In this document: positions 62,665-64,000 of the stretch, piece after piece
How the letters are laid out: each line of letters begins with the position of its first letter
Numbering within the stretch: position 1 is the stretch's first letter
Assembly (NCBI GenBank): GCA_012729475.1
Contig: JAAYDB010000003.1
Location: 1 to 64,000 of the forward strand
Length of the DNA stretch: 64,000 nucleotides
From: Bacteroidota bacterium
GTDB taxonomy: Bacteria; Bacteroidota; Bacteroidia; Bacteroidales; VadinHA17
Direction of reading: 5' to 3'
Program-made: the position numbers and the translations under genes
The notes under the pieces: generated by a model
Told to the model about the DNA's origin: nothing
The model's input: the letters and a program-made list of their open reading frames with translations, nothing else
Databases searched by the model: none

Positions 62665-64000
62665 ATGACAAAGAAAAATCCGGATGACTCTGTTCTGAAT
62701 GAACAATCCGAAGCATTTGAAGATGCCGGCGGAATTGAGGATGCCAACCAGGCTGAAAAAGCGCAGGAATCAAACTCCGAAAAAACTGAGACAGGAGAAA
62801 GTAATAACCGGGATACTGTTAACAAGTCACAGGAAAAAGAAGAAGAAGAAAAAGAAGAAAAAAAGGGAAAAGACCCAGGAAAACAAACTGATGGTATTGT
62901 TGCAGGCCCAAAAAGAAAGCGTACAACAAAGTCAGATGATCCTGAAGAAGATGATAATGATGCCTCAGGGGAGGATAATGAAAATCTGGAAAATGTTTCG
63001 CTTCCGCCTGTGGATTATTCAGGTTATTCAAAAGATGATCTTGTTGATACTCTGGCTTTGTTAATTGAAAACAGACCTCCGGCAGAAATTCGTGGCGATA
63101 TTGACCGAATAAAATTCTTTTTTTATAAAAAACTGAAAGCCGAAGCCGAAGAAAGGAAAAATAAATTTCTTGAAGATGGAGGGAAAATAGAAGAGTACAG
63201 GGCTTGGGTTGACCCGGCAGAAGCGAAGGTAAAACATCTTATAGACAGATATAAACAAAAAAAATCAGATTTTAATAAAGTCCAGGAAGCTGAGAAATAT
63301 GAGAATCTGAAAAAAAAATATGAAATAATTGACAAGATAAAAGATCTTGTCAACCGTGAAGAATCTATCAACAAGACATTTCATGAGTTCCGCTCATTAC
63401 AGAATGAGTGGCATTCAGTAGGAGTAGTGCCTCAGAGTTCCCTGAAAGATCTGTGGGAAAATTATCATCACAGTGTTGAAATGTTTTATGATTATATCAA
63501 AATCAACAAGGAACTAAGAGATCTTGATCTGAAGAAGAACCTGGAATCGAAAATCAGATTATGTGAAAAAGCAGAAGAATTATTACTTGAACCAAATCCG
63601 GTAAATGCATTCAGGCTTTTGCAGGATTATCATAACCACTGGCGTGAAATAGGACCAGTACCACCGGAATCAAAAAATGAGATATGGGAGCGTTTCAGAG
63701 AAGCTACTTCGCAGATAAACAAAAGACATCACGAATATTTTGAAAAGCAGAAGGAGGAACAGAAGAAAAACCTGGAGGCAAAAATAGCCCTCTGCGAAGA
63801 AGTTGAAGCAATTAATTTGTTGGATATTAATACTTTCAAGGATTTTGATGCCAGAGCTGAAAAAATTATTGCACTGCAGAAGATGTGGCGAACATTGGGT
63901 TTTGCCCCTAAAAAACAAAACACTAAGATTTACCAGCGTTTCAGAGATGCCTGTGATAGTTTTTTCGAAAAGAAAAGAGCTTTCTATGCTGAAAATAAAG
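62665..64000 (+). CDS. DUF349 protein (3' truncated by window)
   Basis: An open frame runs from the ATG at 62665 to the window end, 445 residues so far. The first 130 residues are a charged, low-complexity region with a Glu/Lys-rich block (about residues 57-70). Then come repeated DUF349 units, with patterns such as FHEFRSLQNEWHSVGVVPQS, LLQDYHNHWREIGPVPPESK and IIALQKMWRTLGFAPKK. Each unit is a helical WxxxGxxP-type repeat of unknown function, in the number typical of Bacteroidota homologues. The real protein continues beyond the window. Confidence 0.85.
   Translation, partial: MTKKNPDDSVLNEQSEAFEDAGGIEDANQAEKAQESNSEKTETGESNNRDTVNKSQEKEEEEKEEKKGKDPGKQTDGIVAGPKRKRTTKSDDPEEDDNDASGEDNENLENVSLPPVDYSGYSKDDLVDTLALLIENRPPAEIRGDIDRIKFFFYKKLKAEAEERKNKFLEDGGKIEEYRAWVDPAEAKVKHLIDRYKQKKSDFNKVQEAEKYENLKKKYEIIDKIKDLVNREESINKTFHEFRSLQNEWHSVGVVPQSSLKDLWENYHHSVEMFYDYIKINKELRDLDLKKNLESKIRLCEKAEELLLEPNPVNAFRLLQDYHNHWREIGPVPPESKNEIWERFREATSQINKRHHEYFEKQKEEQKKNLEAKIALCEEVEAINLLDINTFKDFDARAEKIIALQKMWRTLGFAPKKQNTKIYQRFRDACDSFFEKKRAFYAENK

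Noticed and set aside
62699..63064. Plus-strand ORF of 121 codons rich in Lys
   Set aside because: It is a shifted reading of the Glu/Lys-rich start of the DUF349 gene, whose frame stays open to the window end.

Overview
The window looks like chromosome of a Bacteroidota bacterium, most likely in or near the order Bacteroidales. Supporting signs are promoter-like elements of the Bacteroidota form TTG-N19/20/21-TAnnTTTG, the lack of clear Shine-Dalgarno sequences, and protein families typical of the phylum: DUF4293, DUF5916, PD40/OmpA proteins, a SIS-only KdsD, a PiT transporter with a PhoU-like tail, a GG-leader peptide and a C39-peptidase ABC exporter. The DNA is moderately AT-rich. I saw no rRNA genes, insertion sequences, prophage or CRISPR array. 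There is one tRNA gene (tRNA-Arg, anticodon ACG) and one strong candidate structured RNA (6S-like).

Layout. 1-5.5 kb: the tail of an unidentified gene, a small membrane ORF, phosphate uptake (PiT plus DUF47/PhoU-like) and dipeptidase PepD. 5.5-9.5 kb: a biotin-dependent acyl-CoA carboxylase operon (carboxyltransferase, biotin carboxylase, biotin carrier). 9.6-13.1 kb: a sugar MFS permease, arabinose-5-phosphate isomerase and a serine hydrolase. 13.2-25 kb: a glycosyltransferase, a beta-propeller lipoprotein, tRNA-Arg, an AsmA-like protein, ribosomal protein L19, a C69 dipeptidase, a nucleotidyltransferase and an M23 peptidase. 24.7-27.2 kb: a ZapB-like protein, ZapA, a 6S-like RNA and RNase Y, behind a good promoter. 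27.3-39.7 kb: a surface-polysaccharide locus with two sugar-nucleotide enzymes, a flippase, a methyltransferase, three glycosyltransferases, two polymerase/ligase-type membrane proteins, a WecA-type initiating transferase and a Wzz-like protein. 39.7-52.6 kb: nucleoside phosphorylase, a frameshifted DUF5916 protein, PyrBI, YigZ, a GroES-like protein with a receiver protein, a frameshifted DUF1343/NamZ gene, a 5'-nucleotidase-like lipoprotein, QueE and a large OmpA/PD40 protein.

The most interesting region is about 52.7-62.4 kb. It holds a histidine-kinase-like protein with degenerate motifs, an anti-sigma-like TPR membrane protein, a 53-aa GG-leader peptide gene (minus strand, 54528-54689), an exported, membrane-anchored TPR-CHAT protease, an ECF-type sigma factor whose 3' end overlaps the CHAT gene, a C39-peptidase ABC exporter, an HlyD-type adaptor and a 59-aa membrane protein. 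I read this as a candidate peptide maturation and secretion system in which the exporter cuts the leader after the double glycine. The CHAT protease, sigma factor and anti-sigma-like protein may supply regulation or a second proteolytic step. The peptide and the small membrane protein are short enough to be missed by gene callers.

Two genes (DUF5916 and DUF1343) are each split by a frameshift at a simple repeat. These could be sequencing errors, recent pseudogenes or switchable genes. The window ends inside a DUF349 protein.
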